Of a DNA stretch of 8,601 nucleotides, positions 5,905 to 8,601 are shown one piece after another. Below the pieces are notes generated by a model that was not told where the DNA came from, did no database searches, and saw nothing but the letters and a program-made list of their open reading frames with translations. The first letter of the stretch is position 1. Each line of letters starts with the position of its first letter. This DNA comes from Bacillota bacterium (GTDB taxonomy: Bacteria; Bacillota_A; Clostridia; Peptostreptococcales; Anaerovoracaceae): the NCBI GenBank assembly GCA_017457585.1, contig JAFTHD010000062.1:1-8601 (forward strand). The letters run 5' to 3'. The translations under genes and the position numbers were made by a program.

Positions 5905-7449
5905 TTACTTCGCATAATCTATGGCTCTCGTCTCTCTTACAACGTTAACCTTTATCTGACCCGGATACTCAAGTTCCGATTCTATCTTCTTCGAAATATC
6001 CCTTGCCAGAAGTGCTATGCCGTCATCTGAAACCTCATCAGGCCTTGCGATGATTCTGATCTCTCTGCCTGCCTGAATCGCGTAGGACTTGTCAACGCCT
6101 TTGGTGGTGTTTGCAATCTCTTCAAGCTTCTGAAGTCTCTTAACGTAAGATTCGAGCGTCTCTCTCCTTGCTCCAGGTCTTGCTGCGCTTAAAGCATCCG
6201 CTGCAGCGATGAGAACGGCCTCAATCGACTTCGGCTCGTAATCTCCGTGGTGAGCGGCCATACCGTTGATGACGTTCTCGTTCTCCTTGTACTTTCTGAG
6301 AACCTCGATACCGATATCTACGTGTGTACCCTCTCTCTCGTGGTCGAGCGCCTTACCGATATCGTGAAGCAGACCTGCACGCTTTGCGAGGGTAACGTCA
6401 AGTCCAAGCTCGCCTGCCATAAGGCCTGCAAGATGGGAAACCTCGATGGAGTGTTTGAGCACGTTCTGTCCGTATGAAGTTCTGTATTTGAGTCTTCCAA
6501 GAAGCTTAATCAGCTCAGGATGCAGGTTGTGGATTCCAACCTCGTAGCAAGCCTGCTCTCCGGCGTCCTTGATGATTGCATTTACTTCGCGCTCGGACTT
6601 CTCCACCATCTCTTCGATGCGGCCCGGATGGATTCTTCCATCGACAATAAGCTTCTCAAGGGAAAGCCTTGCGATTTCTCTTCTTACAGGGTCGAAACCC
6701 GAAAGGATAACGGCCTCAGGCGTATCGTCTATGATAAGGTCGATTCCGGTCAATGTCTCGATTGCCCTTATATTACGTCCTTCACGTCCGATGATTCTGC
6801 CCTTCATTTCATCGTTAGGCAGCGGCACCACCGATACCGTAGACTCCGCCACGTGATCTGCGGCACACCTCTGAATGGCTCCGGTTATGATCTCCTTCGC
6901 CTTCTTGTCGGCCTCATCCTTGGCCTTCATTTCGATTTCTTTGTAGAGAGCGGCAGCGTCGCCTCTCGCTTCACGTTCCACCTTCTCGAGGATAATCTCT
7001 CTCGCCTGTTCTACGGTGTAACCTGAAATCTTCTCCAGCTCTTCAAGCTGCTTCTTAACCAGCTTGTCTATTTCCTGCTGCTTCTTCGTAATGCTTCTCT
7101 CTTTGTTTGTTATGCTCTCTTCCTTCTTCTCAATATTTTCAAGTTTTTTATCTATCGATTCTTCCTTCTGAACAAGTCTTCGTTCGGACTTGGAAATTTC
7201 GTTTCTTCTCTCTCTGATCTCCTTCTCCAGATTGTTTCTCTGTTCGTGAGCTTCTTCCTTCGCTGCAAGCACCATTTCTTTTCTCAGTGTTTCAGCTCTG
7301 TTCTCTGCGTCCAGTATGAGATTCTTGGCTTTCATTTCTGCATTGCCAATGGTCTTCTCACCTATGGATTTGCGCAGTATATATCCAACCAGCAGACCTA
7401 TGCCAAGGCACGCCAGTCCAATAACAATAGTCAGTACTATCATCTGCAT
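5905..7449 (-). CDS. rny: Ribonuclease Y
   Basis: RNase Y is the membrane-anchored endoribonuclease that starts mRNA decay in many Firmicutes. The 514-residue protein shows the full architecture: an N-terminal membrane helix (about 3-25), a long charged coiled coil rich in Glu, Lys and Arg (about 35-190), a KH RNA-binding domain with [15 protein letters not shown] (217-231), and an HD hydrolase domain with H333, the HD pair H362-D363 ([12 protein letters not shown]), H400-H401 and D418 as likely metal ligands. The C-terminal domain ends in IDYAK. The length is normal for the family. The ATG at 7447-7449 has AAGGAGG nine bases upstream (7459-7465); a second ATG two codons in is a less well placed alternative. 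It has its own promoter and terminator and so appears to be mainly monocistronic. Nothing looks altered in the catalytic region. Confidence 0.97.
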   Translation of the reverse strand: MQMIVLTIVIGLACLGIGLLVGYILRKSIGEKTIGNAEMKAKNLILDAENRAETLRKEMVLAAKEEAHEQRNNLEKEIRERRNEISKSERRLVQKEESIDKKLENIEKKEESITNKERSITKKQQEIDKLVKKQLEELEKISGYTVEQAREIILEKVEREARGDAAALYKEIEMKAKDEADKKAKEIITGAIQRCAADHVAESTVSVVPLPNDEMKGRIIGREGRNIRAIETLTGIDLIIDDTPEAVILSGFDPVRREIARLSLEKLIVDGRIHPGRIEEMVEKSEREVNAIIKDAGEQACYEVGIHNLHPELIKLLGRLKYRTSYGQNVLKHSIEVSHLAGLMAGELGLDVTLAKRAGLLHDIGKALDHEREGTHVDIGIEVLRKYKENENVINGMAAHHGDYEPKSIEAVLIAAADALSAARPGARRETLESYVKRLQKLEEIANTTKGVDKSYAIQAGREIRIIARPDEVSDDGIALLARDISKKIESELEYPGQIKVNVVRETRAIDYAK

Positions 7450-7570
7450 ATACTGATTCCTCCTTTACAAATATTTAGTTTTCAATTTACAGTTATATGG
7501 CTAAATTCAACTTGCTAATATTAAAAATCTGCGATAAGCATATCTATTTTTATTAAAAAGCATACACGTT

Positions 7571-7599
7571 ATTATATTATTTTTGTTCCCTTCAGTCAA
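7571..7599 (-). promoter_or_regulatory. rny: Vegetative (sigma-A type) promoter of rny
   Basis: On the minus strand TTGACT (7599-7594), exactly 17 bases, then TATAAT (7576-7571): one mismatch from the full consensus at ideal spacing. Transcription should start near 7563-7565, giving a leader of roughly 115 nt before the rny ATG at 7449. It lies directly after the terminator hairpin of the preceding gene. Confidence 0.88.
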
Positions 7600-7602
7600 G
7601 TT

Positions 7603-7625
7603 AAAAGCCAGCCAACGGCTGGCTT
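7603..7625 (-). terminator. Probable terminator of the TPR-protein transcript
   Basis: On the minus strand AAGCCAGCC (7625-7617) pairs perfectly with GGCTGGCTT (7613-7605) around a three-base loop GTT, followed by a short T run (7606-7603) and then AACTT. The stem is strong but the U tract is short, so efficiency is uncertain. It lies about 160 bp past the TPR stop codon and four bases before the rny -35 hexamer, a place where insulation would be useful. Confidence 0.6.
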
Positions 7626-7785
7626 GTGTGCAATGTAAATTCCAAGTGGACGTTCCGCAGTGGAAGTTGTGTCGTAATTTATGGCTTGGTGTGTACTTGC
7701 GTGTATTCTTCGCTTTGCTCCTTACAAGGCTTCTACATGGGTCTTAAATTAGCGAGAAAGGCTGATGCTCTACTCCCTTACTTAA

Positions 7786-8601
7786 TTACTTAAACCGCTT
7801 CACCTGCTGTAAAGCCCACTCAATGTACGAATCCATGGTCATGAAAAGAAAGTCATTATCACGGATCTCTAACATCAATTCCTCTATTGTCCCTGGCCTA
7901 TATCCTCCCTCTAATTCAAAACCATCAAATCCTCTGTCGCTTTCCCCTGTAATTAATTTGAGGAATTTTTTTAGATCCTTGTTCTCGCCGTTTAACTTCC
8001 TAAGGTATTGTCTTGCCTTTGTATAGTCGGACTTCTTGTAATACAGTACTGACAATGGGAAAAGCATCTCAGTCTCATCATATGATCCAAACTGCTTATG
8101 CAGCGCAAGTGCGCCTTCTTCATCTTCAAAGTAGACATATATGTGCATAAGCACATAGCGCATCCCCAGATTATCTCCTTCGCAGAGACGCAAAAGTTCA
8201 ACGCATTCTCCCTTTGCTTCTCCAATCATGCCGCATGCTATGAGCCACCTGACATAATTAGCACGAAGCCTCATATAAGGCCTGGTTTCCAGAATACCCC
8301 AGAAGCTGCCTACGCAATCATCCTCAAAATATCCCTCTTCTCTCATGTGTTCCGTTGCGCGCCCTACGGCCTTTGCATATTCACGAACGAGTTTTGTCGC
8401 ATCATTTACATTTAAATCAATCAGCAAGGATTCTGCATCAAAATTGTATGGATCTCTTACCAGTGCTTCTTTGGCATACTTCTTCGCATCTTTGTAACTT
8501 TCGGCTTCATATGCCAATTCCAGATAGTCATCCGAACTCTCTGCGGTTTCTTCAGTCAAAGGCTCAGGAATATTGTTATTATACTTCTGCATGAACTCAT
8601 C
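7786..8601 (-). CDS. TPR-repeat protein, ST7-like (5' end probably outside the window)
   Basis: At least 268 residues of soluble, acidic, helix-rich protein built from tetratricopeptide-like repeats. Counted from the ATG at 8590-8592, recognisable helix pairs lie near 22-45 (YLELAYEAESYKDAKKYAKE), about 107-135 (RPYMRLRANYVRWLIACGMI and following) and about 140-165 (GMRYVLMHIYVYFEDEEGAL); another pair lies near 176-196. The combination of TRPYMR and a GxRY segment is typical of bacterial ST7-like TPR proteins, which are uncharacterised. TPRs mediate protein-protein contacts; no catalytic motif is visible. The frame stays open beyond that ATG to the window edge (Asp-Glu-Phe precedes it) and only a weak GATGAG lies upstream, so the true start is probably further out. 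Base composition looks somewhat more AT-rich than in its neighbours. No functional link to rny is evident. Confidence 0.72.
   Translation of the reverse strand, partial: DEFMQKYNNNIPEPLTEETAESSDDYLELAYEAESYKDAKKYAKEALVRDPYNFDAESLLIDLNVNDATKLVREYAKAVGRATEHMREEGYFEDDCVGSFWGILETRPYMRLRANYVRWLIACGMIGEAKGECVELLRLCEGDNLGMRYVLMHIYVYFEDEEGALALHKQFGSYDETEMLFPLSVLYYKKSDYTKARQYLRKLNGENKDLKKFLKLITGESDRGFDGFELEGGYRPGTIEELMLEIRDNDFLFMTMDSYIEWALQQVKRFK

Larger units (their letters stand above)
7450..7785. other. 336-bp intergenic region between the TPR gene and rny
   Basis: Two parts. Bases 7450-7570 are AT-rich leader of rny, with its ribosome binding site at 7459-7465 and a weak hairpin near 7523-7551 (GATA 7533-7536 with TATC 7541-7544, flanked by AAAAAT and ATTTTT). 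Bases 7571-7625 hold the rny promoter and a terminator-like hairpin. Bases 7626-7785 follow the TPR gene and contain a small hairpin (TTCCA 7640-7644 with TGGAA 7661-7665; inner GGA with TCC) but no convincing gene on either strand. A 55-codon plus-strand frame from a GTG at 7626 has no ribosome binding site. Confidence 0.6.

Noticed and set aside
7617..7760. 6S RNA or another known structured RNA downstream of the TPR gene
   Set aside because: I could not build the long interrupted hairpin with a central bubble expected of 6S RNA, nor match any other RNA family by eye.
7626..7793. Possible 55-codon plus-strand gene from a GTG, and a 23-codon frame from the ATG at 7681
   Set aside because: Neither has a Shine-Dalgarno sequence. 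The longer one begins inside the terminator hairpin and overlaps the 3' end of the TPR gene; its composition (many Cys and Leu) looks non-coding.

Overview
This 8.6 kb window carries ordinary low-to-mid-GC Gram-positive chromosome. RNase Y, an IscS/NifS-type cysteine desulfurase next to a short ThiI without a rhodanese domain, strong AGGAGG ribosome binding sites and U-tract terminators all point to an anaerobic Firmicute of the class Clostridia. The exact lineage is a guess. I see no tRNA, rRNA, CRISPR array, phage gene or insertion sequence.

Region 1 (1-3510) is the accessory part. A leftward operon encodes a 591-residue APC-type amino acid permease and then a saccharopine-dehydrogenase-like oxidoreductase that leaves the window at base 1. 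Divergent from it is a one-component regulator with about seven membrane helices and a C-terminal LuxR/NarL-type DNA-binding domain. The 206-bp gap between them holds two related copies of a TACCCA-type element, each followed by the same 11-base sequence. It also holds an extended -10 promoter so close to the regulator's ATG that the regulator mRNA is probably leaderless. The simplest reading is a membrane sensor controlling uptake and NAD(P)-dependent conversion of an amino acid or related amine; the substrate cannot be told from sequence.

Region 2 (3469-5861) is a leftward sulfur-transfer pair: cysteine desulfurase, then ThiI. The desulfurase strips sulfur from cysteine and ThiI is expected to put it on tRNA (4-thiouridine) and possibly into thiamine synthesis. 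A long bidirectional hairpin overlapping the end of the regulator gene separates region 1 from region 2.

Region 3 (5871-7625) is rny (ribonuclease Y) with a near-consensus promoter, a roughly 115-nt leader and its own terminator, which sits only 18 bases before the desulfurase start codon.

Region 4 (7605-8601) is a leftward TPR protein of ST7-like appearance whose N-terminus probably lies outside the window, followed by a 160-bp tail without a convincing gene and a terminator-like hairpin.

The best candidate for something undescribed is the sensor/permease/dehydrogenase locus and its repeat-bearing control region. The rest is conserved housekeeping.
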